Shown here one piece after another: positions 41,044 to 51,991 of a stretch of 64,000 nt of DNA (position 1 is its first letter; every line of letters begins with the position of its first letter). Origin of the DNA: Limnohabitans curvus (GTDB lineage: Bacteria; Pseudomonadota; Gammaproteobacteria; Burkholderiales; Burkholderiaceae_C); assembly GCF_003063475.1 (NCBI RefSeq), contig NZ_NESP01000001.1, forward strand, positions 248,001 to 312,000. The letters run 5' to 3'. The translations under genes and the position numbers were made by a program. The notes beneath the pieces are model-generated. The model was not told the DNA's origin, searched no databases, and saw only the letters and a list, made by a program, of their open reading frames with translations.

Positions 41044-42030
41044 TTATTGTTTTTGAATGCCTGCGCGTTGAATCACATCGCTCCAACGCTTGATTTCAGT
41101 TTGCAACCAATCGTGTGCTTGCCCCACCGTGCTGGGATGCGGCTCGACATTCAAGTCCAGCAACTTCTGACGCACGGCTGGGTTTTGCAGCGCGGCGTTC
41201 ACTTCTTTGTTCAAACGGTCCACCACCGCTTGTGGTGTTTTGGCTGGCACGCCCAAACCATTCCACGAGGTCGATACGAAATTAGGCACGCCGCCCTCTT
41301 TGGCTGTCGGAACTTGTGGCAAAGCCGTGTTGCGTTTTGGGCCTGTCACGGCCAAAGCACGCAGTGCCCCACCCTTGATTTGCGGCAGCACAGGGCTGAG
41401 CACTTCCACCGCGATATCAATTTGTCCACCGCGCAGCGCGTTCATCACAGCGGGGGTGCCATTGAAAGGCACCACTTGGGCATCTAAGCCCGCCACCGAT
41501 TTAAACAACTCAGCCGTCAAATGTTGGGTGCTGCCGATGTTGATGCTGCCAATGTTGAGTTTCCCTGGGTTGGCTTTGGCCCATGTCAACAACTCGGGCA
41601 GCGATTGAAAACGCGAATCAGCGCTGGTGACAACAGCTAAGTCAAACGTCCCCATCAGCGAAACGGGCGTGAAGTCTTTCACGGGGTCAAATGGCAAAGC
41701 CTTGAACAGACCAGCACTCACCGCGTTGGCGTTGGACATCAGCAAAATGGTGTAGCCGTCAGGCTCGGACTTGGCCACGATCTCCGCCGCCACAATGCCA
41801 CCGGCGCCGGGGCGGTTGTCAATGACCACCGCTTGGCCTAAACCTTCCGACATTTTTTGTGCGACCGTACGTGCGGTCAGGTCAGCCACACCGCCTGCAC
41901 CAAACGGCACAACGATGCGCAAAGGCTTTGTGGGGTACGACTGGCCATGGGCACTCACGGCAGCCAAGGCGCAAAACGCAGTCGCTGCAACAGCTGCGAA
42001 ACGGGACAACACCAAACGACGAATGGGCAT
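41044..42030 (-). CDS. Bug/TctC-family solute-binding protein
   Basis: A 328-residue periplasmic protein with a signal peptide (cleavage near SAHGQSYP) and Bug motifs: PTKPLRIVVPFGAGGVADLT, RPGAGGIVAAEIVAKSEPDG and PGKLNIGSINIGSTQH. Such proteins bind carboxylates, usually for TctAB-type transporters, but no TctAB genes are near; orphan copies are common in Burkholderiales. It follows the alicyclic-acid operon by 48 bp and might bind one of its substrates. Confidence 0.9.
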   Translation of the reverse strand: MPIRRLVLSRFAAVAATAFCALAAVSAHGQSYPTKPLRIVVPFGAGGVADLTARTVAQKMSEGLGQAVVIDNRPGAGGIVAAEIVAKSEPDGYTILLMSNANAVSAGLFKALPFDPVKDFTPVSLMGTFDLAVVTSADSRFQSLPELLTWAKANPGKLNIGSINIGSTQHLTAELFKSVAGLDAQVVPFNGTPAVMNALRGGQIDIAVEVLSPVLPQIKGGALRALAVTGPKRNTALPQVPTAKEGGVPNFVSTSWNGLGVPAKTPQAVVDRLNKEVNAALQNPAVRQKLLDLNVEPHPSTVGQAHDWLQTEIKRWSDVIQRAGIQKQ

Positions 42031-42077
42031 AACGCATCTCCAAAAAAGGGAACTGATGCGCAGATTGTCCTAGATCG

Positions 42078-43280
42078 TCAAACTCGCTCAAGAATCAGTG
42101 CAATTCCCTGCCCCACACCAATGCACATGGTGCACAGCGCGTAACGGCCGCCCGTGGCGTGCAAACGGTTCACGGCGGTGGTCGCCAAGCGAGCGCCTGA
42201 TGCACCCAATGGATGCCCCAACGCAATCGCACCACCCCAAGCATTGACACGCGGGTCGTCATCACGCAAACCCAGGGCGCGCGTGACGGCCAAGCCTTGC
42301 GCAGCAAACGCCTCATTCAGTTCAATCACATCCATCTGGGCGATGGTGAGGCCCGTTTGCGCCAATACTTTTTGCGTGGCCGGCAAAGGACCAATGCCCA
42401 TGATGCGCGGCGCCACACCCACCGTGGCCATGCCCACCACGCGTGCCTTGGGGGTCAAACCATTCTTGGCAGCATGGGTTTCATTCGCCAAGAGCAGCGC
42501 GCACGCCCCGTCGTTCACACCGCTGGCATTGCCTGCGGTCACTGAGCCATCGGGACGCACAATGGGTTTGAGCTTGGCCAAGGCTTCCAAGCTGGTGGCG
42601 CGGGGGTGCTCATCGGTGTCCACCACCGTGGGCTCACCCTTCTTTTGTGGAATCAGCACGGGTGTGATTTCGCGTGCCAAGTGGCCCGCTTGCTGTGCAG
42701 CAACGGCACGCAGTTGGCTGTTCATGGCCATCAGGTCTTGGGCTTCACGCTCGATCTTGAACTCCACGGCCACGTTCTCTGCCGTCTCGGGCATTGAATC
42801 GACACCATATTTTTCTTTCATCAACTTGTTGATGAAACGCCAGCCAATCGTGGTGTCGTACACCGCGTTGTTGCGGCTAAAGGCGCTCTCGGCTTTGGGC
42901 ATGACAAAAGGCGCACGGCTCATGCTCTCCACGCCACCGGCAATCATCAACTGCGCTTCGCCCGATTTGATGGCACGTGCGGCTGTCCCCACCGCATCCA
43001 AGCCCGAACCGCACAGACGGTTGATCGTTGCGCCTGGCACGTCGACGGGCAAGCCCGCCAACAAGCTGGCCATGTGGGCCACGTTGCGGTTGTCTTCGCC
43101 CGCTTGGTTGGCGCAGCCATACAGCACATCGGTGATTTGCGCCCAATCCACGTTGGGGTTGCGCGCCATCAACGCTTTGATGGGGATGGCCCCCAAATCA
43201 TCGGTGCGAACAGAAGACAAAGCACCGCCGTAGCGGCCAATGGGTGTGCGAATGGCATCGCAAATGAAAGCGTGTGTCAT
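42078..43280 (-). CDS. Acetyl-CoA acyltransferase (thiolase, PcaF-like)
   Basis: A 400-residue thiolase with Cys90 (NRLCGSGLDAVG), His356 (ALGHPLGASG) and Cys386 (CTMCIGVGQG). Length and the GRYGGALSSVRTDDLGAIPI start resemble 3-oxoadipyl-CoA/beta-ketoacyl thiolases acting on dicarboxyl-CoA esters. In this operon the likely reaction is cleavage of 3-oxopimeloyl-CoA to glutaryl-CoA and acetyl-CoA. It is 12 bp after the FadB-like gene and is the last gene of the operon. Confidence 0.9.
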   Translation of the reverse strand: MTHAFICDAIRTPIGRYGGALSSVRTDDLGAIPIKALMARNPNVDWAQITDVLYGCANQAGEDNRNVAHMASLLAGLPVDVPGATINRLCGSGLDAVGTAARAIKSGEAQLMIAGGVESMSRAPFVMPKAESAFSRNNAVYDTTIGWRFINKLMKEKYGVDSMPETAENVAVEFKIEREAQDLMAMNSQLRAVAAQQAGHLAREITPVLIPQKKGEPTVVDTDEHPRATSLEALAKLKPIVRPDGSVTAGNASGVNDGACALLLANETHAAKNGLTPKARVVGMATVGVAPRIMGIGPLPATQKVLAQTGLTIAQMDVIELNEAFAAQGLAVTRALGLRDDDPRVNAWGGAIALGHPLGASGARLATTAVNRLHATGGRYALCTMCIGVGQGIALILERV

Positions 43281-43292
43281 AGGATGTAAACG

Positions 43293-45362
43293 TTATTGAT
43301 CTTCAAACAAGACAGATAAATCTGCCAACACAAAACCATCGCCGCATTGGCTGGCGAGGTCTTTGATTTCTTGGGTCAAGGCTTCTCGGTTTTGTTGACG
43401 GGCCCAAAACACGGGGCCGCCTTCCCAACGCGGAAAACCATAGCCATGCACCAACACCACGTCAATGTCTGTGGCACGACTGGCCACGCCCTCGCCCATC
43501 AAACGTGCAGCCTCGTTGACGATGGTCAGCAACGCGCGGCGTTGAATCGTGGCACTGTTCAACGGCTGACGTTGGATGCCGCGACGCTGCGACGCATCTT
43601 CAATGATGTGGCGCACCGCCTCATCGGTCGTCGGTTGTTGCTTGCCATCCACATAGGTGTAGTAGCCCGCACCGGTCTTACGCCCGAGGTGACCGGCTTC
43701 GCACAAGCGATCCAAGATGTCCACGTAGCGCACGCCCGGCGCGCGACTGGCGGCTTGCGCCTGACGCATGCGCCAGGCAATGTCGAGCCCTGACAAATCT
43801 GCCACCGCAAATGGCCCCATGGCCATGCCAAACTGTTTGAGCGAGGCATCCACATCCTCGGGCCATGCACCGTCTTCCAACATGAATTCACATTGGTTGC
43901 GGTACGCGTTGTAAATGCGGTTGCCAATGAAACCAAAGTGGTTGCCCGCCAGCACCGGCAGCTTGCGCAGGCGCTTGCCCAAAGCCATGCCTGTGGCCAA
44001 TACGTCGGGACGCGAGTCTTTGCCGCGCACCACTTCTAGCAGCTTCATCACATTGGCAGGACTGAAAAAGTGCAGCCCCAACACGTCTTGCGGGCGTGAG
44101 GTGGCTTGCGCGATTGCATCCACATCCAAGTAAGAAGTGTTGGTGGCCAGCACTGCGCCTGCACGTGCAAATTGGTCAATTTTTTTGAACACTTCTTGCT
44201 TGACTGCCAAGTCTTCAAAAACGGCTTCAATCACCAAATCGGCTTTGGCCATGTCCGCCCAATCGAGCGTGCTGTGCAAACACGCTTCGCGTGCTTGGGC
44301 CACGTCGGCTTTCATTTTTTGTGCCGCCACGCGGTCACGGTAATGCGCAATCACACGGTCTTGCCCACGTTGGAGTGCCGCCGCATCTTGCTCAAGCAAG
44401 ATGACTTGCATGCCCGCATCCAACACGCTGATGGCAATGCCCGTGCCCATGGTGCCCGCACCGATGACGCACACGGTTTCAACCGGAATGGGTGTGGCAC
44501 TCAACTCAGAAGGCAGCTTGGCACTGTCACGTTCGGCAAAAAATACATGGCGCAAGGCGTAGGCCTCACGCGACAAACGCAGCTGCAAAAACACCGCGCG
44601 CTCATCGGCCAAGCCGTCGTCAATCGACAACACCGCCGCCGATTTGATGGCCTCCATCGCGGCCTCGACGGCAGGGCGACGTTTGCCTGCGCGCATCGCG
44701 TCCTCTGCGGCTTGCTGAATCAGTGCAGGACCTTCTGCAGGCACGGCTTCATCGCGAATGCGGCACTTTTTGCCTTGCATACGGCGGGCCAATGCCACGG
44801 CGGCATCCAGCACATCACTGGCCACCACCTCGTCCAACAAGTTGAGGGATTTGGCCTCTTTGGCTGAAATGCGTTGTGCGCCGCAAATCATGCGAATGGC
44901 GCGTGACACCCCCACGCGGCGCGGCAGCATTTGTGTGCCACCTGCACCAGGAATGATGCCCAGCGACACCTCGGGCAAACCCACCACTGTTTTGGCATCG
45001 GCCACACGTGCATCACACGCCAAAGCCAACTCAAAACCACCACCCAATGCCGCACCATGCAAGGCTGCCACCACGGGCTTGCCGCAATCTTCTATGGCAC
45101 GGATGACCTCGGGCAAGATGGGCTCTTGCATGGGCTTGCCAAACTCACGGATGTCAGCACCTGCGACAAACGTGCTACCTGCCCCCACGATGACGGCAGC
45201 TTGAAAGTCTGAATTGGTTTTGAAATCAAAAATGGCCGCCATCAAACCTTGACGCACCGCCAAGGACGTGGCGTTGATGGGCGGGTTGTCGATGGTGATG
45301 ACACACACATCGCCCCTCGCCTCCATATGCACGCAGGCAGCAGCATCCATCACCGCACTCAC
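43293..45362 (-). CDS. Bifunctional enoyl-CoA hydratase/3-hydroxyacyl-CoA dehydrogenase
   Basis: A 689-residue FadB/FadJ-like protein: crotonase domain (about 1-190; [43 protein letters not shown]), NAD-binding domain (about 297-480; [19 protein letters not shown]) and a C-terminal dimerisation domain. It should hydrate and oxidise the unsaturated dicarboxyl-CoA from pimeloyl-CoA. It starts with GTG in a GTGA overlap with etfA; an ATG four codons later is an alternative. Confidence 0.92.
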   Translation of the reverse strand: MSAVMDAAACVHMEARGDVCVITIDNPPINATSLAVRQGLMAAIFDFKTNSDFQAAVIVGAGSTFVAGADIREFGKPMQEPILPEVIRAIEDCGKPVVAALHGAALGGGFELALACDARVADAKTVVGLPEVSLGIIPGAGGTQMLPRRVGVSRAIRMICGAQRISAKEAKSLNLLDEVVASDVLDAAVALARRMQGKKCRIRDEAVPAEGPALIQQAAEDAMRAGKRRPAVEAAMEAIKSAAVLSIDDGLADERAVFLQLRLSREAYALRHVFFAERDSAKLPSELSATPIPVETVCVIGAGTMGTGIAISVLDAGMQVILLEQDAAALQRGQDRVIAHYRDRVAAQKMKADVAQAREACLHSTLDWADMAKADLVIEAVFEDLAVKQEVFKKIDQFARAGAVLATNTSYLDVDAIAQATSRPQDVLGLHFFSPANVMKLLEVVRGKDSRPDVLATGMALGKRLRKLPVLAGNHFGFIGNRIYNAYRNQCEFMLEDGAWPEDVDASLKQFGMAMGPFAVADLSGLDIAWRMRQAQAASRAPGVRYVDILDRLCEAGHLGRKTGAGYYTYVDGKQQPTTDEAVRHIIEDASQRRGIQRQPLNSATIQRRALLTIVNEAARLMGEGVASRATDIDVVLVHGYGFPRWEGGPVFWARQQNREALTQEIKDLASQCGDGFVLADLSVLFEDQ

Positions 45363-46291
45363 AGCGCTGCGACCAACTCTGGCACAGCCACAAACAGGTC
45401 AGCCTCCAAGCCGAAGTCGGCCACGCTGAAGATCGGCGCCTCTGGGTCTTTGTTGATCGCCACGATCACCTTGCTGTCCTTCATACCCGCCAAGTGTTGG
45501 ATCGCGCCGCTGATGCCGCACGCCACATACAACTGCGGCGCGACGATCTTGCCGGTTTGACCCACTTGCAAATCGTTAGCCGCATAGCCTGCGTCTACCG
45601 CTGCGCGGCTAGCACCAATCGCGGCACCGAGCTTGTCAGCCAGTGGGGTCATGACTTCGTCAAACTTCTCTGAGCTGCCCAAGGCACGACCACCGGAGAC
45701 GATGATCTTGGCTGCTGTCAGCTCTGGACGGTCGCTCTTGGTGACTTCACGGCCCACAAAGCTGCTCTTGCCTGAGTCGCTTGTTGCTGCTGTGGTTTCG
45801 ATTTGAGCCGCGCCACCTGTGGCAGCCGCTGCATCAAAACCCGTGGTGCGCACGGTGATGACTTTCACAGCATCGCTGGATTGCACGGTGGCAATGGCGT
45901 TGCCTGCGTAAATCGGACGCTCAAACGTGTCTGGGCTGTCCACCTTTGTGATGTCGCTGATTTGGCCCACGTCCAACTTGGCAGCCACGCGAGGGGCTAC
46001 GTTTTTACCTGCCGCTGTCGCGGGGAACAGGATGTGGGTGTAGTTGCCAGCGATGGCTAAGACTTGCGCTGCCACGTTCTCAGCCAAACCCGCTTCCAGT
46101 GTGGCGCCGTCGGCGTGGATGACTTTGCTCACGCCCGCGATTTGCGCGGCTGCAGCAGCGGCGGCACCGGCGTTGTGTCCTGCGACCAGCACATGCACCT
46201 CAGCGCCCATGGCGACTGCGGCTGTGACGGTGTTCAAAGTAGCGCCTTTGATCGAGGCGCTGTCGTGTTCTGCAATCACGAGGGATGTCAT
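45359..46291 (-). CDS. etfA: Electron transfer flavoprotein, alpha subunit
   Basis: A 310-residue protein. The C-terminal FAD domain carries [14 protein letters not shown] [38 protein letters not shown] and [20 protein letters not shown]. With EtfB it takes electrons from the acyl-CoA dehydrogenases encoded beside it and passes them to ETF-quinone oxidoreductase. GGAG precedes the ATG. It lies 36 bp after etfB. Confidence 0.96.
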   Translation of the reverse strand: MTSLVIAEHDSASIKGATLNTVTAAVAMGAEVHVLVAGHNAGAAAAAAAQIAGVSKVIHADGATLEAGLAENVAAQVLAIAGNYTHILFPATAAGKNVAPRVAAKLDVGQISDITKVDSPDTFERPIYAGNAIATVQSSDAVKVITVRTTGFDAAAATGGAAQIETTAATSDSGKSSFVGREVTKSDRPELTAAKIIVSGGRALGSSEKFDEVMTPLADKLGAAIGASRAAVDAGYAANDLQVGQTGKIVAPQLYVACGISGAIQHLAGMKDSKVIVAINKDPEAPIFSVADFGLEADLFVAVPELVAAL

Positions 46292-46327
46292 GTGTGTTTC
46301 TCCTGCGTATTCGTTGAGATGACGGGC

Positions 46328-47077
46328 TTAAATAACTTTTGCCACGTTCTTGAGCTTGTCCACCAAAGTGGCCACATCTGGCACCTTGATGCCCGCGCTG
46401 CGCTTGGCAGGCTCGACCACTTTGAGGGTCTTGATGCGGGGGCTCACGTCAACGCCCAAGTCTTCAGGTTTGAACACATCGAGTTGCTTTTTCTTGGCCT
46501 TCATGATGTTGGGCAAGGTCACGTAGCGTGGCTCGTTCAAACGCAAATCGGTCGTGATGACCGCTGGCAGGCTGATCGAAATGGTTTCCAAACCGCCGTC
46601 GACTTCGCGGGTCACGCTGGCTTTGTCGGCTGTCAGTTCAACCTTGGAAGCGAAGGTGGCTTGCGGCATGTCAGCCAAGGCCGCCAACATTTGGCCGGTT
46701 TGGTTGCAATCGTCGTCAATCGCTTGCTTACCCAGAATCACCAAACCAGGTTGCTCTTTGTCCACCAAGGCTTTGAGGAGCTTGGCCACGGCCAAGGGTT
46801 GCAGCTCTTCAGCGGTCTCGACCAAGATGCCACGGTCTGCGCCAATCGCCATCGCGGTGCGCAAGGTTTCTTGGCACTGCGCGACGCCACAAGACACCGC
46901 GATGACTTCCGTGACCACGCCCTTTTCTTTGAGGCGCACGGCTTCTTCCACCGCGATCTCATCAAACGGGTTCATGCTCATCTTGACGTTTGCAATGTCA
47001 ACGCCCGAGTTGTCCGACTTCACGCGGACCTTGACGTTGTAGTCCACCACGCGTTTGACAGCGACCAAAACTTTCAT
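46328..47077 (-). CDS. etfB: Electron transfer flavoprotein, beta subunit
   Basis: A 249-residue protein with the family start [20 protein letters not shown], the AMP-binding and recognition-loop region ([20 protein letters not shown]) and [29 protein letters not shown] precedes the ATG. It lies between the glutaryl-CoA dehydrogenase and etfA genes, in the middle of the alicyclic-acid operon, which suggests a dedicated ETF for this pathway. Confidence 0.96.
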   Translation of the reverse strand: MKVLVAVKRVVDYNVKVRVKSDNSGVDIANVKMSMNPFDEIAVEEAVRLKEKGVVTEVIAVSCGVAQCQETLRTAMAIGADRGILVETAEELQPLAVAKLLKALVDKEQPGLVILGKQAIDDDCNQTGQMLAALADMPQATFASKVELTADKASVTREVDGGLETISISLPAVITTDLRLNEPRYVTLPNIMKAKKKQLDVFKPEDLGVDVSPRIKTLKVVEPAKRSAGIKVPDVATLVDKLKNVAKVI

Positions 47078-47086
47078 GATGACTCC

Positions 47087-48274
47087 TTAGTTGCTGAAGG
47101 CGGCGATGCCCGTGATGGCGCGACCCAAAATCAAAGCATGCACATCGTGCGTGCCTTCGTAGGTGTTGACCACTTCCAGGTTCACCAAATGGCGGGCCAC
47201 ACCGAACTCGTCAGAAATGCCGTTGCCGCCCATCATGTCGCGCGCCACGCGTGCGATGTCGAGCGACTTGCCACAGCTGTTGCGCTTGAGGATGGAGGTA
47301 ATTTCCACCGCGGCAATGCCCTCGTCTTTCATGCGACCCAAACGCAAGCAAGACTGCAAACCCAAAGAAATTTCGGTCAGCATGTCAGCCAACTTCTTTT
47401 GCACCAATTGGTTGGCAGCCAAGGGGCGGCCAAACTGTTGACGGTCCAACACGTATTGGCGTGCGCGGTGGTAGCAGTCTTCAGCCGCGCCCAAAGCGCC
47501 CCAAGCAATGCCGTAACGTGCGCTGTTCAAACACGTGAACGGGCCTTTGAGGCCGCGCACATCAGGGAACGCGTTTTCTTCTGGCACAAACACTTCGTCC
47601 ATCACAATTTCGCCCGTGATCGACGCGCGCAAGCCCACCTTGCCGTGTACCGCAGGGGCGGTCAAACCCTTCCAGCCTTTTTCCAAAATGAAGCCACGAA
47701 TCGCGCCTGCATCGTCTTTGGCCCACACCACAAACACGTCCGCAATCGGGCTGTTGGTGATCCACATTTTTGAGCCAGACAGCGAGTAACCACCCGCCAC
47801 TTTTTTGGCACGCGTGATCATGCTGCCGGGGTCAGAGCCATGGTTGGGTTCGGTCAAACCGAAGCAACCAATCCACTCGCCGGTGGCGAGCTTGGGCAAA
47901 TACTTTTGTTTTTGGGCTTCAGAGCCAAACTCGTTGATGGGCACCATCACCAAAGACGATTGCACACTCATCATGGAGCGGTAGCCAGAGTCCACGCGCT
48001 CAACTTCGCGCGCCACCAAGCCGTAGCAAACATAGTTCATACCTGCGCCGCCGTAGGCTTCAGGAATGGTGGGACCCAACAAGCCCAGCGCACCCATTTC
48101 GCGAAAGATAGAAGCATCGGTTTTCTCGTGACGGAAGGCTTCCAACACGCGCGGGGCCAAGCGTTCTTGGCAATAAGCAGCTGCGGCCTCTTTGACTTGA
48201 CGCTCGTCGTCGGTCAATTGCAGGTCGAGCATGAAGGGGTCGTCCCAGTGAAATTTGGTCGATGAAGTGGACAT
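47087..48274 (-). CDS. gcdH: Glutaryl-CoA dehydrogenase
   Basis: A 395-residue acyl-CoA dehydrogenase. The terminal motif [20 protein letters not shown] with its catalytic Glu and the [20 protein letters not shown] region match GcdH, which oxidises and decarboxylates glutaryl-CoA to crotonyl-CoA. This suits the end of pimelate degradation. ATG 48274 is chosen because AGGAG lies 6 nt upstream; the frame extends to 48340 without a ribosome-binding site. Confidence 0.9.
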   Translation of the reverse strand: MSTSSTKFHWDDPFMLDLQLTDDERQVKEAAAAYCQERLAPRVLEAFRHEKTDASIFREMGALGLLGPTIPEAYGGAGMNYVCYGLVAREVERVDSGYRSMMSVQSSLVMVPINEFGSEAQKQKYLPKLATGEWIGCFGLTEPNHGSDPGSMITRAKKVAGGYSLSGSKMWITNSPIADVFVVWAKDDAGAIRGFILEKGWKGLTAPAVHGKVGLRASITGEIVMDEVFVPEENAFPDVRGLKGPFTCLNSARYGIAWGALGAAEDCYHRARQYVLDRQQFGRPLAANQLVQKKLADMLTEISLGLQSCLRLGRMKDEGIAAVEITSILKRNSCGKSLDIARVARDMMGGNGISDEFGVARHLVNLEVVNTYEGTHDVHALILGRAITGIAAFSN

Positions 48275-48308
48275 GAGGGCTCCTAGAAATTGAAAAAAAT
48301 GAGATGAC

Positions 48309-49472
48309 TTAAGAGGCTTGGCGCAAGAGTTCGCGGCCAATGATCAGTTGTTGAATTTGGGTGGTACCTTCGTACAGACGCAACAAGCGCACGTCGCGGT
48401 AAAAACGCTCTACAGGATACTCGTTGATGTAGCCCGCACCGCCGTGAACCTGCACGCCGCGGTCCGCTACGCGACCCACCATTTCCGTGCAAAACAACTT
48501 GGCGCAGGACACGCGCATGGACACGTCGGGGTCAGACACATGCGCAGGCTTGCCGTCAAAGCGTTGGGCCACGTCTTGCACCAGGGACCAACCCGCCAGC
48601 AACTCGGCCTGGCTGTCAGCCAGCATGGCTTGGATCAATTGAAACTCACCAATCGCTTTGCCAAACTGTTTGCGGTCACGCGCATAGGCGGTGGCCTCTT
48701 CGATGATGCGATGTGCCATGCCGCACGACACGGCAGAGATGTGCAAACGGCCACGGTCCAACACCTTCATCGCGGTTTTAAAGCCTTGACCAGGCACACC
48801 ACCAATGATGTTGGCAGCAGGGACACGCACGTTTTCCAAAATCACGTCGCAGGTTTTGGTGCCGCGTTGGCCCATTTTTTTGTCGGTCTTGCCCAGCTTG
48901 ATGCCCGGCAAATCAGACGGCACGATGAACGACGACACGCCACCTGCACCCGGGCCCCCTGTGCGCGCCATCAAGGTGAACGCCCCCGCACGTGGTGCGT
49001 TGGTGATGTAACGCTTGGTGCCGTTGAGCACGTAGTGGTCGCCATCCAAATCAGCGCGGGTCTTCAGTGAGGCAGCGTCCGAACCTGCATCGGGCTCAGT
49101 CAAGGCGAACGACATGATGAGTTCACCACTGGCCACCTTGGGCAAGATGTTGGCTTTTTGCTCAGGCGTGCCATCCATCAAGATGCCCTGCGAACCAATG
49201 CCCACATTGGTGCCAAACACCGAACGGAACGCCAATGAGGTTCGACCAATTTCGTAAGCGACCTGCACTTCTTGGCTCATGGACAAACCGATGCCACCAA
49301 ACTCTTCAGGAATCGACAGGCCAAACAAGCCCATTTCTTTCATGTCTTCGACGATGTCGGCGGGCACCTCGTCGTGCTCTTCGAGGTAGTTTTCTGCAGG
49401 CACCAAACGCTCTTGAATGAAGCGTTGCAGCGTGGGCAGCAAGAGGTCAAAAGATTCTTTGTCGAGAGCCAT
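48309..49472 (-). CDS. Acyl-CoA dehydrogenase (likely pimeloyl-CoA or related)
   Basis: A 387-residue flavoprotein with the standard domains: N-terminal helical ([14 protein letters not shown]), FAD-contact [31 protein letters not shown], and the catalytic-Glu end [19 protein letters not shown]. In this operon a dehydrogenase for pimeloyl-CoA is needed and no PimCD pair is present, so it is the main candidate; that assignment is inferred. It lies between badK and gcdH. Confidence 0.85.
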   Translation of the reverse strand: MALDKESFDLLLPTLQRFIQERLVPAENYLEEHDEVPADIVEDMKEMGLFGLSIPEEFGGIGLSMSQEVQVAYEIGRTSLAFRSVFGTNVGIGSQGILMDGTPEQKANILPKVASGELIMSFALTEPDAGSDAASLKTRADLDGDHYVLNGTKRYITNAPRAGAFTLMARTGGPGAGGVSSFIVPSDLPGIKLGKTDKKMGQRGTKTCDVILENVRVPAANIIGGVPGQGFKTAMKVLDRGRLHISAVSCGMAHRIIEEATAYARDRKQFGKAIGEFQLIQAMLADSQAELLAGWSLVQDVAQRFDGKPAHVSDPDVSMRVSCAKLFCTEMVGRVADRGVQVHGGAGYINEYPVERFYRDVRLLRLYEGTTQIQQLIIGRELLRQAS

Positions 49473-49503
49473 GAAGGGGATTTCCTAAAAGGGTGAGAAA
49501 GGG

Positions 49504-50280
49504 TCAGCAGTGCTGGAATGTGGGTTTGCGTTTTTCTAAGAAGGCGTGCATGCCTTCATGTGCATCCGCGCTAGCAAAGCGTGCGTACAAGGCGTGGCGC
49601 TCAAACTTGACACCTTCGGTGAGCGAGCCTTCCCATGCGCGGTTGACCGACTCTTTGATGGCGATGAGCGCAGGCAAAGAAAAGCCCGCAATGGTGTTGG
49701 CAAGCTTCAAGGTCTCGGCCATCAAAGCGTCGCTGGGCACCACACGGGACACCAAGCCGTAGCGGTCAGCCTCTTCGGCACTGAGCATGCGGGCGGACAA
49801 ACACATGTCCATCGCCTTGGCTTTGCCAATGGCGCGTGGCAAGCGCTGCGTGCCACCCGCACCGGGCAACATGGCCAGCTTGACTTCAGGCAAAGCAAAC
49901 TTGGCCGACTCTGCCGCCACGATCAGATCGCAAGCCAACGCCAGCTCGCAGCCACCGCCCATGGCGAACCCAGCCACCGCCGCAATCACAGGCTTGCGGA
50001 CTTGGCGAATGGTTTCCCAGTTGCGCGTGATGAACGCGGAGCTGAACACATCCATGTAGCCCCAATCCGCCATCGCCGCGATGTCGGCACCTGCGGCAAA
50101 CGCTTTGTCGCTGCCGGTGATGACGATGGCACCGATGCCGTCGTCCGCATCCAGCGCCAGCAAAGCTGCGCCCAAAGCGTCCATCAAGGTGTCGTTCAAG
50201 GCATTGAGTTGTTCAGGTCGGTTCAGGGTGAGTACCCCGACGCGACCTTGGCGCTCTGACAAAACGGTGGGTTGAGACAT
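49504..50280 (-). CDS. badK: Cyclohex-1-ene-1-carboxyl-CoA hydratase
   Basis: A 258-residue crotonase-family protein. Its blocks SERQGRVGVLTLNRPEQLNA, FITRNWETIRQVRKPVIAAV and AKAMDMCLSARMLSAEEADR agree closely with what I recall of Rhodopseudomonas palustris BadK, which hydrates cyclohexene-carboxyl-CoA to 2-hydroxycyclohexanecarboxyl-CoA. Catalytic Glu positions in GGGCELALACD and PGAGGTQRL are present. ATG 50280 has GAAGG 9 nt upstream. Confidence 0.88.
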   Translation of the reverse strand: MSQPTVLSERQGRVGVLTLNRPEQLNALNDTLMDALGAALLALDADDGIGAIVITGSDKAFAAGADIAAMADWGYMDVFSSAFITRNWETIRQVRKPVIAAVAGFAMGGGCELALACDLIVAAESAKFALPEVKLAMLPGAGGTQRLPRAIGKAKAMDMCLSARMLSAEEADRYGLVSRVVPSDALMAETLKLANTIAGFSLPALIAIKESVNRAWEGSLTEGVKFERHALYARFASADAHEGMHAFLEKRKPTFQHC

Positions 50281-50297
50281 GTGCACCCTTCTTTCGC

Positions 50298-51941
50298 TCA
50301 GCGTTTCTCGTCGCGCAGAATTTCGCGCAATTTGAATTTCTGAATTTTTCCGGAGGGTGTGGCAGGCATGGCGTCACGGATCTCCAGTTTTTCGGGGATG
50401 TACTGCAACGCGATTTTTTGTGCCTTGAGGTAATCCACCAAAGCCGGCAAGTCCAAACTTTGGCCAGGCTTCAAAACCACCACCGCACAGGCACGTTCGC
50501 CCAAGCGCTCATCGGGGTACGCCACGATGGCAGCCATGGCAATCGCTGGATGGCGATACAACAAGGATTCGATTTCCACCACCGGGATGTTCTCGCCGCC
50601 ACGGATGATGACGTCTTTGCTGCGGCCCGTGATGCGCACATAACCTTGCGCGTCCAAGCGGGCCAAGTCGCCCGTATCAAACCAGCCCTCGGCATCGGTG
50701 CCGTTGAGGTGTGCGCGTTTCAAATAGCCGCCAAAGTTGGAGCATGAGCGCACATACAACTTACCCGCTTCGCCCGCAGGCAACACCGCGCCGTCGTCAT
50801 TCACAACTTTGAGTTCCACACCGGGCAACGGCAAACCGTCGGTGGTGAAGGCGCGCTCATCGGGATCGTTGAGTTCGATCAACGTCACAGCGCCGTTTTC
50901 GGTCATGCCCCAAGCCGACACAATCTTGGTGCCCAAGACGCTGCGCGCTTGCTCAACCAAGGGACCGGGGATGGGCGCACCGGCGCACAAGAAGGTGCGC
51001 AGTGTGGGCACTTTCTTGCCAGACTCTTCCACGTTTTTGGCCAAGTCGGTCAAGAACGGGGTCGAGGCCATGGTGAAGGTGGCGCCTTCGTGGCGAATCA
51101 AATCAATGGCGCGCAAAGGCTCCCACACGTCCAGCAACACCGCGCTGGACTTGAGCATGATGGGCATCATCAAGCCATACATGAAACCGGTTTGGTGCGC
51201 CATGGGCGATGCCATCAACACCACGTCGTTGGCATCGAGGTGCAAACGTGCGGCATAAGGAATGATGTTGGCCATCACCGTGTTGGCGGTGTGCATCACG
51301 CCCTTGGGTTCACCCGTGGTGCCCGAGGTGTAAATGAGTTGGGTCACATCGTCCGGACCTGGGCGATGTTGGGTCAACACAGCTGTCGCGTTGCTTTCTT
51401 TTTCCCACGCGGGGCCGCTGAGCAAGGCTTCAAAACTGTTGGCACCTGCGCCATTGACCACCACCACGTGCTTCAAGTCAGGCAAGCTGGGCTTGATCTC
51501 GTTGACCATCTTCTCGTAATCAAAGCCGCGGAAAGTTTGCGGAATGATGAGCACCTTGGCTTCGCCATGCTTGAGCATGAACGACAACTCGCGCTCGCGG
51601 AAAATGTGCATGAGCGGGTTCATCACCGCACCGATGCGCGAACAAGCCAAATAGGTGATGGTGAACTGCCACCAGTTGGGCAACTGGCAGGCCACGATGT
51701 CGTTTTGACCCACGCCAAGCTTGGTCAAACCCAGAGCCACGCGGTCAGCCATGTTGGACAACTCACGGTAGGTGAAACGTGTGACTTTGCCGCTCTCGGC
51801 CTGAACTGCCGTCAGCGCCAATTTGTCAGGGCAAGTGGCCACGCAAGCGTCCAAGTCATCGTTGATGGTGCGGTCATGCCAAAAGCCTTTGGCAATGCTG
51901 TGTGCACGACGTGATGGGATCAAAACAGCATCGAATTCCAT
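50298..51941 (-). CDS. aliA: Cyclohexanecarboxylate-CoA ligase
   Basis: A 547-residue acyl-adenylate-forming enzyme with the ATP loop LIYTSGTTGEPKGV, GDLARLDAQGYVRITGRSKD and the C-terminal lysine in TPSGKIQKFKL. The N-terminus SIAKGFWHDRTINDDLDACV is typical of AliA-type ligases. It should activate cyclohexanecarboxylate (or a related ring acid). It lies between the AliB and BadK genes, in line with this role. Confidence 0.87.
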   Translation of the reverse strand: MEFDAVLIPSRRAHSIAKGFWHDRTINDDLDACVATCPDKLALTAVQAESGKVTRFTYRELSNMADRVALGLTKLGVGQNDIVACQLPNWWQFTITYLACSRIGAVMNPLMHIFRERELSFMLKHGEAKVLIIPQTFRGFDYEKMVNEIKPSLPDLKHVVVVNGAGANSFEALLSGPAWEKESNATAVLTQHRPGPDDVTQLIYTSGTTGEPKGVMHTANTVMANIIPYAARLHLDANDVVLMASPMAHQTGFMYGLMMPIMLKSSAVLLDVWEPLRAIDLIRHEGATFTMASTPFLTDLAKNVEESGKKVPTLRTFLCAGAPIPGPLVEQARSVLGTKIVSAWGMTENGAVTLIELNDPDERAFTTDGLPLPGVELKVVNDDGAVLPAGEAGKLYVRSCSNFGGYLKRAHLNGTDAEGWFDTGDLARLDAQGYVRITGRSKDVIIRGGENIPVVEIESLLYRHPAIAMAAIVAYPDERLGERACAVVVLKPGQSLDLPALVDYLKAQKIALQYIPEKLEIRDAMPATPSGKIQKFKLREILRDEKR

Positions 51942-51991
51942 AGTTGTCTCCTCAGTGGATATGGGTTTTTTATTTTTTAAATACCAAGCTT

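Noticed and set aside
46064..47773. A 569-codon open frame on the plus strand
   Set aside because: It lies antisense to etfA, etfB and gcdH, all strongly supported; its His/Phe/Gln-rich translation is typical of a shadow frame in high-GC coding DNA.
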